This document shows positions 45,131 to 54,257 of a stretch of DNA of 64,000 nucleotides, piece after piece. The stretch is from an uncultured Desulfobulbus sp. (GTDB lineage: Bacteria; Desulfobacterota; Desulfobulbia; Desulfobulbales; Desulfobulbaceae). The translations under genes and the position numbers were made by a program. The stretch's first letter is position 1. Every line of letters starts with the position of its first letter. The DNA is taken from assembly GCF_963665445.1 (NCBI RefSeq), contig NZ_OY762276.1:2431501-2495500 (forward strand), given 5' to 3'. Below the pieces are notes generated by a model. The model saw only the letters and a program-made list of their open reading frames with translations, made no database searches and was not told where the DNA came from.

Positions 45131-47019
45131 TGATGGCGTCGTAAAAAGTATTTCTATTTAACTGGTTAATTTTCCAGGATTAACGTCTGGATTACCATTG
45201 TCATTTTTCTCGCATTCTGTTAATATATTTGCGTAATATCAATTAAATGCGAGACGAGATAATGTTTCACGTGAAAAACCACAAACAGCTCAACATCCTC
45301 GACCCATGGGCCCATTTGGGACCCAAACGACGCGCCCTCCTGGACAACTCATGGGCAGGTCTTTTTCAGAAGCATATCCTGCCTGAACTCCCGGTGGAGT
45401 CCCTGCGCCACCATTATCATGACTACAATGGCCGACCCACCAAGGAACTGTATGCCATGATGGGGGTGATGATCCTCCAGCAAATGCATGATTGTACTGA
45501 TCAGGAGGCGGTTGAGCAGTTCTGTTTCAATATCCAGTGGCACTATGCCCTCAACATCACCTCGTGCTCCGACGCGGCTGTATACCTCAGCCACAAAACG
45601 CTCTGGACCATGCGCGATCACCTGGCCTCGGATGCGAGCTATGCCGAGATATTTGATGCCTCCCTGGGCATCCTGGCCAAGTTGCTCAAGGCCGATATGA
45701 ATAAGCAGCGCATGGACTCGGTGCATGTCAAATCCAACATGCGCAATCTGGGTCGTATCGGGTTGTTCACCAAAACGATCAAGAAGTTCCTCGTCAACCT
45801 GAAGCGACACCACCGGGAACACTTTGATCAACTCGACACGGAGTTGACCCAACGGTATCTGAGCAAATCGCAGGCGTCTTTGTTCGCCATGGTCAAACCC
45901 ACCGAGTCCACCCGCACCCTTGATCAGTTGGCTGCGGATGTGCTGCTCTTGACCGAGCGTTTTGCCGCCGTGGACGAGGTCAGCACCATGCAGAGCTTCA
46001 AACTGCTGAGCCGGTTGTTCGCCGAACAGTGTGTCATCGAGGAAGACACCACCGCCGATTCTGGCAAGAAAGCCGTGGCCCGGCCGAACAAGGAGGTGCC
46101 CTCCGATTCACTGCAAAACCCCTCCGATGCGGATGCCGGCTACAGCAGTCATAAAGGCCAAGGGTATCAGGTGCAGTTGGTGGAAAACTACACCACCACC
46201 GATGAGCGTGGACCATCCCTGATCACGCAGGTGGCGGTGGAATCCGCGGATCAGCATGATGCCAATGCCCTCCTGCCCGCCTTGGCCCAACTGGAGCAGA
46301 AGGCGATGCTGCCGCAGCAAATGCTGGCCGATTCCCTCTACGGCAGCGACAGCAATTGTGAAACGGCCCTGCAGGAGCATCAGGTGGCAGTCATCTCCCC
46401 GGTCATGCCGGGCAATCAGAAGAAGTTCAACCTGACCGAATTCACCCTTGATGACCAGGGCAAGGTTCTCACCTGCCCCCAGGTCACGGCACCCGACACG
46501 GTGAAGAAATCAAAATCCGGCTACAGCGCACTCTTCCCCATCGCTGTTTGTCAGAACTGCTCCTCGTTTGACCGGTGCCCCGTCTCCATCGGAAAAAAGG
46601 GCTATTACTACCGCTACACCGACAAGGATATCCGCCTGGCCCGACGGCGACAGGAAGAAGAAAGCCCGGAGTTCAGGGAGAAGTACCGGTACCGGGCCGG
46701 CGTTGAGGCGACCATGTCGGAATTCGACCGGCGCACCGGTGTCAAACATCTCCGGGTTCGTGGCATGAAAGCAGTGCGGTTTGCCGCCTTCATGAAGGCC
46801 ATCGGCTTGAACATATTGCGGGCCAGCAGGCACTGGGGCGTGAAAACCAGCCCAATGACGTCCTTTTACAGCCTATTTTTTTTCTCTTTGGCTTTCCAAG
46901 CATATTTCAAAGAACTTTTTCGGGAAGACTTCTCAACAAGAACTCACGAAGGCACAAACTTTCAACCAGTCGCTTCTTTTCGAGCGAATTGGGCGGTTTG
47001 ACTTTTTACGAGGTCATCA
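45131..47019 (+). mobile_element. IS1182-type insertion sequence, copy 2
   Basis: 1889 bp with the same ends as copy 1, flanked by TGAAG on both sides (45126-45130, 47020-47024). It entered just before the start of the frameshifted IS1634-like gene. 47025-47363 is A/T-rich and shows no gene. Confidence 0.9.
45247..47001 (+). CDS. IS1182-family transposase, copy 2
   Basis: 584 aa, nearly identical to copy 1; the few changes (Glu to Val, Phe to Ser, Thr to Ala, Asp to Asn) lie in the last ~70 residues. The core motifs and Cys-rich insert are intact. The near identity points to recent transposition. Confidence 0.93.
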   Translation: MRDEIMFHVKNHKQLNILDPWAHLGPKRRALLDNSWAGLFQKHILPELPVESLRHHYHDYNGRPTKELYAMMGVMILQQMHDCTDQEAVEQFCFNIQWHYALNITSCSDAAVYLSHKTLWTMRDHLASDASYAEIFDASLGILAKLLKADMNKQRMDSVHVKSNMRNLGRIGLFTKTIKKFLVNLKRHHREHFDQLDTELTQRYLSKSQASLFAMVKPTESTRTLDQLAADVLLLTERFAAVDEVSTMQSFKLLSRLFAEQCVIEEDTTADSGKKAVARPNKEVPSDSLQNPSDADAGYSSHKGQGYQVQLVENYTTTDERGPSLITQVAVESADQHDANALLPALAQLEQKAMLPQQMLADSLYGSDSNCETALQEHQVAVISPVMPGNQKKFNLTEFTLDDQGKVLTCPQVTAPDTVKKSKSGYSALFPIAVCQNCSSFDRCPVSIGKKGYYYRYTDKDIRLARRRQEEESPEFREKYRYRAGVEATMSEFDRRTGVKHLRVRGMKAVRFAAFMKAIGLNILRASRHWGVKTSPMTSFYSLFFFSLAFQAYFKELFREDFSTRTHEGTNFQPVASFRANWAV

Positions 47020-47363
47020 TGAAGTGAATAGAGCCATGTTTACCTGAAAAAGTCAATAGCCTTTATAAAAATTATGGCACTACAAACAGGTTTTCCTGAA
47101 TTTTTTATTGAAATTATTGAGTTTTTTCGACGGAAATAGCTCAAAAAAGAAGAGATTAGGTATCCCTATGTTAAATATGGGTTAAGAGCAACGGTAGCGT
47201 CCTCAAATTTGGGTAAAATTGGAGATTCTTGAGGTTTCAGATAGTAGGGTTAATCTTGGAAGATCTGGCGCTGATTATTCTGCGCAGCATGTGAGATGGT
47301 GTTAGGCTGGGGGAGAGTACGCAAACCAACAGAACCAATAAATACTGACCAGCGGTAACCAAT

Positions 47364-48353
47364 ATGAGAAATGCAATCATCCGATCCACGGGATCCTATG
47401 CTCCAGCTTTGACCCTGCCGAATAGCTACTTTAACACATTACTTGGTGAAGATGTCAGTACCTGGCTGGAGACCAACCTGACCATACGGGAACGCAGATG
47501 GTGTAGTGAGGACGAATCCACCGCTGACTTGTGTGTTGAAGCTGGTAAAAAAGCGTTGCGCAATGCGGGAATAGAGGCATCTGCACTTGACTTAATCATC
47601 GTCGGCACGGATACGCCGGAACACATATCTCCCTCCACGGCATCAGCGGTTCACTATCGACTGGGAGCAATCAATGGCGGCGCTTTTGATTTGAATGCTG
47701 CCTGTTCAAGTTTTGTGACAGGGTTAGAGGTTGCCAGCCGGTATATCCGATCAGGAAGTGACTACTCCACCATCCTTATCATTGGCGGGTATGCTATGAG
47801 CAAATACTTAAACAAGAAAGATAAAAAAACAGTTTCTCTTTTTGCTGATGGTGCGGGAGCTGCTGTGCTTACCGCAGTTGAGGGTGGCAACCGGGGATTC
47901 TTGGGGGCCAAACAATTTACAGAAGGCCAGTATCATGAGTGGATGGGTATCTATTCGGGGGGGACGCATTACCCCATATCTCCCCAAGCTTTAGCCCATG
48001 GCGATCAGTATATGCAATTCACTAGAAGATTCCCGGAAGACAAAAATGTTGAAACCTGGACAGAGATGATTCGCTCCTTGTGTCTAGAACTTGCCATTAA
48101 ACCGAATGATATCGATCATTATTTCATGACCCAGATCAACATAAATAGCATTTATGGAACAATGGATGCCCTCAACCTCGATCGCCGCAAAGCCTATACA
48201 ATCATGGATAGATTTGCGTATACCGGTGCGGCGTGCATCCCCATGGCTATCGATGAAGCGGTTCAGGACGGAACGCTGAAAAGAAATGACTTAATCCTCC
48301 TGATCACCTCAGGCGGAGGACTCTCTTTTACCGCCGCCGTATTTCGCTATTGA
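47364..48353 (+). CDS. KASIII-like (FabH-family) enzyme with altered catalytic triad
   Basis: 329 aa, FabH length. Thiolase-fold features: 'DLIIVGTDTPEHISPSTAS', the nucleophile Cys114 in 'NAACSSFVTGL', 'LFADGAGAAVL', and the C-terminal 'ITSGGGLSFTAAVFRY'. When lined up with FabH, the catalytic His is Thr256 ('MTQIN' for 'PHQAN') and the catalytic Asn is Tyr286 ('RFAYTGAACIP' for 'RHGNTSAASVP'). Decarboxylative condensation is therefore unlikely; acyl transfer or hydrolysis through Cys is possible. It is flanked by insertion sequences, with no fatty-acid genes nearby, which suggests acquisition by transfer. The ribosome site is weak. Confidence 0.85.
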   Translation: MRNAIIRSTGSYAPALTLPNSYFNTLLGEDVSTWLETNLTIRERRWCSEDESTADLCVEAGKKALRNAGIEASALDLIIVGTDTPEHISPSTASAVHYRLGAINGGAFDLNAACSSFVTGLEVASRYIRSGSDYSTILIIGGYAMSKYLNKKDKKTVSLFADGAGAAVLTAVEGGNRGFLGAKQFTEGQYHEWMGIYSGGTHYPISPQALAHGDQYMQFTRRFPEDKNVETWTEMIRSLCLELAIKPNDIDHYFMTQININSIYGTMDALNLDRRKAYTIMDRFAYTGAACIPMAIDEAVQDGTLKRNDLILLITSGGGLSFTAAVFRY

Positions 48354-48402
48354 GGTGGGGGAGAAGGTGGGCATGACGAGAATCTCGCACTTTTTCTTAT
48401 CT

Positions 48403-49964
48403 AACTGGAGTTTGGAGTTTCAGATCGCCCCGGCCGGTAGGTGAATTTTAGGGGGGGGGTAACCTGAAAAAAATACAAAAAAATATTGACATAGCTGCCA
48501 AGGTGCGGCAGCCGCGCTTTCTAAGGAAAGCGCGGCCTTCAGAAGAGAACAACTTCACTCTTCTGGAGGCCGCCATGGGCAACAAGGGATATGGCAGTAT
48601 CCCCGGGACCCTGTTTGAATGTATCACATTCCTTGCCAGGGCTCTACCGGTACGTTCCGTTCCAACCTTTATCGAACTGCTGATCGGTGCCATGCTCACC
48701 CAGACCGGGTTTGTTACCGGAGCCTGGCTGGCGATCAGACCGCGACGCAGTTGGAGCGCCTATTACAAATGGCTCCAGGAAGGCAAGTGGTCCTGGGTCG
48801 CTCTTGGGGTGCAGATGGCCCGGATGGTGGTGACCTTCTTTCTCCAACTGGTCTGGTTCCTGATCATTGACGACACCTTCGTCTACCGAGCCTCCCGGAA
48901 GGCGCCGGGAAGCGGAATCTATCACCAGCACGGCAACAAGGCCAATCGACCCCAGTATGCACGTGGCCAATGCTGGGTGAGCATGGCCCTGTCGGTAACC
49001 AGGGGCAAAAAGCACTCGGCGATCCCTTTGCTCTCCCGGCTGATGCGCACCGACGGCAACACCGGCAAGCTCGATGCGGCCAAGGTCCTGCTCAAGACCG
49101 TGGCACGGGTGTTCACCGGCAAAAAGGTCTGCCTCCTGGTGGACAGTTGGTATATGAAGTACCCTTTGATCTCCTTTGTCCTGGCCCTTGGTTTTCAGGT
49201 GATCGGCCAGGTCCGACGGGATACGGTGCTGTACGCGCTCCCCGTAGCCACCGGCAAACGGGGGCGACCGGCCAAGTATGGCGACAAATATACCCCGGAG
49301 GTGGTTGCTCTCTTGCCGGAGGTGCGCCATTGGGTGTTCCTCTACGGCAAGTGGCAATGGGTGCGCTACCGGAGTGCTGTCTGCCTGGCTAAATTCCTTC
49401 GCGGCCATCGGGTCAGGGCCGTGTGGATGCAGTTCGAAGACGAGGATGGCGAGCTCAGTAAGCCACGCCTGCTCATCTCCACCAACAGTAAGCTGAGTGC
49501 AGACGAGGTGTTCAAGTTCTACGCACGCCGCTGGGCCATCGAAGACCTCTTCAACCAGATGAAGAACGGTTGGGGCTGGCGCGAGGCCTGGCAGCAGTCC
49601 CGCCAAGTGCTGCACCGCTGGACTCAGATCCTTTCGGCCGCCTATGCCCTGCCGCAACTGCTGAGCATGTATTGCAGCGAGCAGATGCACGGACTGCTGC
49701 AACTGACGCCATGGCGGAAAAAGGCCCCGGTGACCGCCGGCCAGATTCGCTTGGGACTACGGATGTTTTTCAGCCATGTCCGGGTTCGGGACTGGTGGAA
49801 CCCGACATGCCGAAAATTCGAACCCGGTTCACCCCTTGGGAAATCGGGCAATACTGCCGATTCAGGAAAAAAGTCCAGGAAACGGAGAGAAAGGAACAAT
49901 AGGGTAACTCATCCGGCACCGCCATCGTGACGGTGGCTTAACCATGAAACTCCAAACTCCAGTT
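48403..49964 (+). mobile_element. IS4/IS701-like insertion sequence
   Basis: 1562 bp. Perfect ~18-bp inverted ends AACTGGAGTTTGGAGTTTCA and ATCT on both sides (48399-48402, 49965-49968). It lies 50 bp after the KASIII-like gene. Confidence 0.9.
48575..49930 (+). CDS. IS701/IS4-like DDE transposase
   Basis: 451 aa from the ATG at 48575, which has GGAGG 5 nt upstream; the frame opens earlier (48503) without a ribosome site. 'LIIDDTFVYRASRKAPG' carries the first Asp, 'KKVCLLVDSWYMKYPLI' the second, and 'YARRWAIEDLFNQMKNGWGW' the Glu. It ends in a basic tail. No frameshift is seen, so it may be active. Confidence 0.88.
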   Translation: MGNKGYGSIPGTLFECITFLARALPVRSVPTFIELLIGAMLTQTGFVTGAWLAIRPRRSWSAYYKWLQEGKWSWVALGVQMARMVVTFFLQLVWFLIIDDTFVYRASRKAPGSGIYHQHGNKANRPQYARGQCWVSMALSVTRGKKHSAIPLLSRLMRTDGNTGKLDAAKVLLKTVARVFTGKKVCLLVDSWYMKYPLISFVLALGFQVIGQVRRDTVLYALPVATGKRGRPAKYGDKYTPEVVALLPEVRHWVFLYGKWQWVRYRSAVCLAKFLRGHRVRAVWMQFEDEDGELSKPRLLISTNSKLSADEVFKFYARRWAIEDLFNQMKNGWGWREAWQQSRQVLHRWTQILSAAYALPQLLSMYCSEQMHGLLQLTPWRKKAPVTAGQIRLGLRMFFSHVRVRDWWNPTCRKFEPGSPLGKSGNTADSGKKSRKRRERNNRVTHPAPPS

Positions 49965-50057
49965 ATCTAAGAAACTTCTTTTAACAAAAAATATTCAACG
50001 AAAATTATTAAAATCAACAAATTAGCGAAATCCCATGAATGGCTATAAAAATAAGGC

Positions 50058-50086
50058 TTGCCATTCAAGACGACTGGTCATATTAT
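50058..50086 (+). promoter_or_regulatory. tetR promoter with embedded operator 1
   Basis: TTGCCA (50058-50063), a 17-bp spacer and TATTAT (50081-50086) form a good sigma-70-type promoter. The spacer and -10 contain the 18-mer AAGACGACTGGTCATATT (50067-50084), so a bound repressor would block RNA polymerase and the regulator would repress itself. Confidence 0.75.
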
Positions 50087-50096
50087 AAAAATCATC

Positions 50097-50696
50097 ATGA
50101 AACAGCGAGACGAAAACAAACAACATATTATCCGTAAGGGGCTCAAAGCATTGTACCAAAAAGGGTATAACGCGACTGGTGTGCAGGAAATAGCCAACGC
50201 CGCTGAAATCCCCAAAGGTTCTTTTTATAATTACTTCAAAAATAAAGAAGACTTCGCAGTAGAAGCTATGCGTCTTTTCACAGAGCGAGAGCTTGAGATG
50301 ACGAGACAAGTTCTGTTAGATGATAGCCTGCCTCCCCTCGAAAGAGTTAAGCGACTTTATCGAAATAAAATTAAATATTTATCATCAAAAGGCGGATTCT
50401 CTCTCGGTTGTTTTCTGTGTAACATCACCTTGGAAATGGCTGATGTAAGTGAAACTATCGCCTTGGAGGCCACTAGATGCTTTAAGAAAGAATATGCACC
50501 ACTTCTCACATGCCTTGAGCAGGCCCAGGAAGAGGGATCGTTGGCTGAGTCAACTGATCTAGATCTCCTGGTGAGTCTTATTCGAAACTGCTGGCTCGGT
50601 GCGCTGGTGATCATGAAAGCCAACAAATCGGCACAACCTCTGGACGAGTTTCAGACACTTCTAGATGAGATGCTCAAAAACGCAGCAATCTCATAA
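50097..50696 (+). CDS. TetR-family transcriptional regulator (AcuR-like)
   Basis: 199 aa from the ATG at 50097; the longer frame reads through the operator. The N-terminal helix-turn-helix is clear: 'ATGVQEIANAAEIPKGSFYNYFKNKEDFAVEAM' begins near residue 25 (only part is quoted as TetR signature 'GSFYNYFKNKEDF'). The C-terminal ligand domain is of the TetR_C type with 'GGFSLGCFLCNI'. It precedes an acuI/yhdH-type reductase, and three identical 18-bp sites lie before the two genes. By analogy with AcuR-acuI, it probably senses an acrylate-like or electrophilic metabolite. Confidence 0.9.
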   Translation: MKQRDENKQHIIRKGLKALYQKGYNATGVQEIANAAEIPKGSFYNYFKNKEDFAVEAMRLFTERELEMTRQVLLDDSLPPLERVKRLYRNKIKYLSSKGGFSLGCFLCNITLEMADVSETIALEATRCFKKEYAPLLTCLEQAQEEGSLAESTDLDLLVSLIRNCWLGALVIMKANKSAQPLDEFQTLLDEMLKNAAIS

Positions 50697-50751
50697 AAAT
50701 ACTTGCCCTTAGTAAACGCCTTTATTTTGTAAAATTTGTACAAACGCTTTA

Positions 50752-50769
50752 AAGACGACTGGTCATATT
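50752..50769 (+). promoter_or_regulatory. Operator 2 for the TetR regulator
   Basis: Exact copy of AAGACGACTGGTCATATT, 122 bp before the reductase start. The core is a GAC-N5-GTC inverted repeat. Confidence 0.75.
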
Positions 50770-50852
50770 AGGCGCTTTTTTACAAGTCCTGCACACTGCG
50801 GTGAACAGGATAGAACTCAAGAACACAAAGTCGGGCAGCAACAACTAAAACC

Positions 50853-50870
50853 AAGACGACTGGTCATATT
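50853..50870 (+). promoter_or_regulatory. Operator 3 for the TetR regulator
   Basis: Third exact copy of the 18-mer, ending 21 bp before the reductase ATG. It overlaps a CATATT that may serve as the -10, so it is well placed for repression. Confidence 0.75.
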
Positions 50871-50891
50871 GAACCAGCCAAGGAGCATTCC

Positions 50892-51893
50892 ATGAAAAAC
50901 ATCACGTTCAAGGCAATGATAGTCACCGAAACCGATGACAAACAATTCATCCGTGAAATCAAAGAAAAAAACATTACAGACCTTCCCGAGGGCGAGGTGT
51001 TGATCAAGGTGCATTACTCATCGCTCAACTACAAGGATGCCCTTTCAGCCTCAGGCAACAAAGGCGTCACCAGAAAATACCCCCATACTCCTGGGGTTGA
51101 TGCGGCAGGCGTGGTTGTTGAGAGCAGCGACAGCACCTTTAAACCAGGCGATGAGGTGCTTGTGACCGGATATGACCTGGGTATGAATACCTCCGGAGGT
51201 TATGAGGAATATATTCGGGTTCCCGCTAACTGGGTGGTTCGTCTTCCGGAAAATTTAAGTCTTCGGGAGAGTATGATCTACGGGACCGCCGGCTTCACGG
51301 CCGCTCTCTCCTGCTACAAGCTTATCAACAATGGTGTCACACCGGGTACGGGACCAGTCCTGGTCACGGGGGCAACCGGTGGGGTTGGCAGTATCGCTGT
51401 CTCTATTCTGGTGAAAAGTGGCTACGAAGTCGTTGCGGTTAACGGCATTGTTGATGAAAAAGACTATCTACTGGGGCTCGGCGCCAAAGAAGTGATTTCC
51501 ATTGAAGAGGCCAACGATAAAAGTGGTCGTCCCTTGTTAAAGCCGCGCTGGGCAGGCGCCATTGATACTGTTGCGGGCAACATTCTTGCTTCTGCTATCA
51601 AAACAACTAAGTACGGTGGCACTGTAACCTGTTGTGGCAATGTTGGATCAGCAGAACTTGTTTCATCCATTTATCCTTTCATCCTCAATGGTGTGAGCTT
51701 ATTAGGCATCGATTCGGTCAATTGTCCCGTGGATCTACGATTAAAAGTTTGGAATAAAATCGCCTCAGATTGGAAACTCGACCACTTAGAAAAAATCACA
51801 ACCGAGCTGCCATCTTTGGAATCCCTCGATGAAAGAATTGGCCTAATTCTTAAAGGAAAAAATAAAGGGCGGGCAATTGTAAAAATATCATGA
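50892..51893 (+). CDS. acuI: AcuI/YhdH-type NADPH-dependent enoyl reductase (acryloyl-CoA reductase-like)
   Basis: 333 aa, medium-chain dehydrogenase/reductase without zinc ligands. 'VHYSSLNYKDALSASGNKGV', 'PHTPGVDAAGVVV', 'GYDLGMNTSGGYEEYIRVPA' and the nucleotide-binding 'VLVTGATGGVGSIAVSIL' are hallmarks of YhdH/AcuI. It would reduce acryloyl-CoA or similar alkenals with NADPH. AAGGAG lies 6 nt before the ATG. A TetR gene lies upstream and shares three operators with it; a terminator hairpin follows. Confidence 0.92.
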   Translation: MKNITFKAMIVTETDDKQFIREIKEKNITDLPEGEVLIKVHYSSLNYKDALSASGNKGVTRKYPHTPGVDAAGVVVESSDSTFKPGDEVLVTGYDLGMNTSGGYEEYIRVPANWVVRLPENLSLRESMIYGTAGFTAALSCYKLINNGVTPGTGPVLVTGATGGVGSIAVSILVKSGYEVVAVNGIVDEKDYLLGLGAKEVISIEEANDKSGRPLLKPRWAGAIDTVAGNILASAIKTTKYGGTVTCCGNVGSAELVSSIYPFILNGVSLLGIDSVNCPVDLRLKVWNKIASDWKLDHLEKITTELPSLESLDERIGLILKGKNKGRAIVKIS

Positions 51894-51938
51894 TTGTTCC
51901 ATTTCCAAATTTTGGAAACCAGCCAACGTGAAAACAAA

Positions 51939-51974
51939 AAGGAGCTATTTGAATAATTGGATAGCTCCTTTTCC
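51939..51974 (+). terminator. Intrinsic terminator after acuI
   Basis: The 10-bp stem AAGGAGCTAT / ATAGCTCCTT with a 12-nt loop is followed by TTCC, 46 bp after the reductase stop. Confidence 0.7.
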
Positions 51975-52049
51975 TTGGGATAGATCAAAAATTTTTAAAA
52001 ATTGACGTGGCCCTGGATTATTTATAAGCAAAATCAGGGCACCATTAAG

Positions 52050-53996
52050 CTTATGTTTGCGGGTTGTAGGCACATTTTAGTGCAGTGCCGGAGAAAATAT
52101 CACGCAATTTCAATGTGATAAAATTTTACGCGTGGTGAAAATCTCAAAATCTGTGGGCACACGCGAAGCGATATTTCAGTTGAAATACGCGAATTAACAC
52201 GCTAACGTGGTGGGCAGTCATGTATCTGCGAACCACGAAACGAAAAAACAAGAACGGCACCGTTACCGAGTATCTCCAGCTCGCCCACAACGAGCGCAAT
52301 CCGGAGACCAACTCCACCGTTGCCCGCATCATCCACAGCTTCGGACGCGCCGATCAGCTCGACCGTGAGGCCTTGGTGCGGCTCGCCCGATCTATAGCCA
52401 GAGTCTGCGGGGTAACCATTGTTGACCCCGCTGGTAGCGAGGAGGCTCAAGGTGGTGGACTGCCCGACGATCTTGAGATCCTGCGCACAGTGGAACTCGG
52501 CACAGTGCTGGTCATCGAAACCCTTTGGGAGCGGTTGGGTATCGGCAAAGCGCTGCGGTCTCTGCTGGACAAAGGCAAGTATGCCGTTGCCTATGACCAG
52601 GCCCTGCTGGCCATGACCGCCAATCGTCTCTGCGCACCGGAATCCAAACTCGGTGTTTGGGATCGGTGGCTGGAGCAGGTCCATCTGCCCAAATGCCAAG
52701 GCCTGAAACTGCGGCAGATGTACGAGGCGATGGATTTCCTCCACAAGCATATCGACGCGGTAGAGGAAGCAGTCTTTTTTCAGACCGCCAACTTGTTCAA
52801 CCTCTCGGTTGATCTGATCTTTTACGATACGACGACGGCTTCATTCTCCATTGATTACGAGGACGAGGCCGATGAAAACGACGGTCTGCGTCAGTACGGC
52901 CACTCCAAGGAGGGCACGTGGACGCCGCAAATCGTGGTCGCCCTGGCGGTTACCCGGGAAGGGCTGCCGGTGAAAAGCTGGATTTTTCCCGGTAACACGG
53001 CGGATGTATCCACGATCAAACGCATCAGAAAGGACCTACGAGGCTGGAACCTCGGTCGAGCGCTGTTCGTGGCCGACTCGGGTATGAATTCCTCCGCTAA
53101 CCGGGAAGAGCTTGCACGGGCCTGTGGCAAATACCTGCTGGCCCCCCGCATGGCGACGGTTGCCGAAATCAAGAAAGAGGTCCTGTCCCAACCCGGTCGT
53201 TTCACCACCTTCACCGACAACCTGCAAGCCAAGGAGGTTGTTATCGGCGATGGCGAGCGACGGCGGCGATACATCCTCTGCTTCAACCCAAAGGAAGCAG
53301 AGCGGCAACGAATACATCGAGAAGAGATCGTCGGCATGCTCGAAGAGGAGCTTGCCAACCATAAGGACCGTAATGCTTCTACCCAATGGGCAGTCGAACT
53401 GCTGGCCTCAAAACGATACAAGCGGTACCTGACAACAACCGAGGCCGGTAAAATTCGCCTGGACCGAGCAGCCATCACCGAGGCCAAACGCTACGACGGC
53501 AAGTGGGTGCTGGAAACCAACGATGACACCATCAGCCTTGAAGATGCGGCCCTTGGCTACAAAGGACTTTTGGTTATCGAGCGGTGTTTCCGCTCCCTCA
53601 AGCGTACCCAGATCAAAATGATGCCTATGTATCATTGGGCCGCACGGCGCATCGAAACGCATGTAAAAATCTGTGTTCTGGCGCTGCTCATAGAGCGCGT
53701 TGCGGAACGTGAGTGCGGGGAGCCCTGGTCCCGGATACGGCGCAACTTAGCCAAACTTCAAGCCACTGAGTTTCAAAACGACCAGCACAGTTTTTTTCAG
53801 ATTAATTCAGCGCCGGAAGCCTGTCGTGAACTGATGAAAAAACTTGTAACTCCGCTACCGACCAAAATTTTTGGCATTAAGCCCCTTGAAAAATAAGTGC
53901 AATACCTGTGGGCACACGCCAAAATCGGCACCACCCGCCAACGCCCACCAGGCAAGGCTTTGCGGCTAGGCGTGTTCCACAACCCGTAAACCCAGG
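52050..53996 (+). mobile_element. IS1634-family insertion sequence, copy 2
   Basis: 1947 bp, the same ends as copy 1 in opposite orientation, flanked by TTAAG (52045-52049 and 53997-54001). Confidence 0.92.
52220..53896 (+). CDS. IS1634-family DDE transposase, copy 2
   Basis: 558 aa with the same core motifs as copy 1. Only three or four amino-acid changes are visible ('LLAPRMATV' for 'LLATRMASV', Asn for Ser in 'TFTDNLQ'), yet the DNA of the middle third (about 52550-53250) has many silent differences. The remaining sequence is identical by eye. Confidence 0.93.
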   Translation: MYLRTTKRKNKNGTVTEYLQLAHNERNPETNSTVARIIHSFGRADQLDREALVRLARSIARVCGVTIVDPAGSEEAQGGGLPDDLEILRTVELGTVLVIETLWERLGIGKALRSLLDKGKYAVAYDQALLAMTANRLCAPESKLGVWDRWLEQVHLPKCQGLKLRQMYEAMDFLHKHIDAVEEAVFFQTANLFNLSVDLIFYDTTTASFSIDYEDEADENDGLRQYGHSKEGTWTPQIVVALAVTREGLPVKSWIFPGNTADVSTIKRIRKDLRGWNLGRALFVADSGMNSSANREELARACGKYLLAPRMATVAEIKKEVLSQPGRFTTFTDNLQAKEVVIGDGERRRRYILCFNPKEAERQRIHREEIVGMLEEELANHKDRNASTQWAVELLASKRYKRYLTTTEAGKIRLDRAAITEAKRYDGKWVLETNDDTISLEDAALGYKGLLVIERCFRSLKRTQIKMMPMYHWAARRIETHVKICVLALLIERVAERECGEPWSRIRRNLAKLQATEFQNDQHSFFQINSAPEACRELMKKLVTPLPTKIFGIKPLEK

Positions 53997-54257
53997 TTAA
54001 GATGGATACCGGCAGTCTCAATCTGCTCTACGCTGGCAAGACTTGAGATTCTTCCTGATTATCCTTGATGGAGTGAGTCAAAATTCAAATCAGTCATAAC
54101 CTGCAGAGAGAGCTTGATTCGAAATTAAAAAAAATAGTGCGTCACCTAATTCCGAGAACGGTTCCTTCTTTTCGTAGTGTGAGATTTTTCTCGGGTGAGC
54201 GGTGGTCAAACTTCTCGCAGCTGTTTCTTGACTGTTCATTCATTTTCCCTGTTCGGT

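Larger units (their letters stand above)
52004..54060 (-). repeat. Transposase 3'-end remnant, repeat copy b, split by IS1634
   Basis: The halves 52004-52049 and 53997-54060 join, after removal of the IS1634 copy, into a sequence like repeats a and c. On the minus strand it reads 'SLASVEQIETAGIHLN', the end of an IS3-like transposase. Confidence 0.55.

Noticed and set aside
48644-49702. A 352-codon minus-strand open frame inside the IS701-like element
   Set aside because: Antisense to an intact transposase with DDE motifs.
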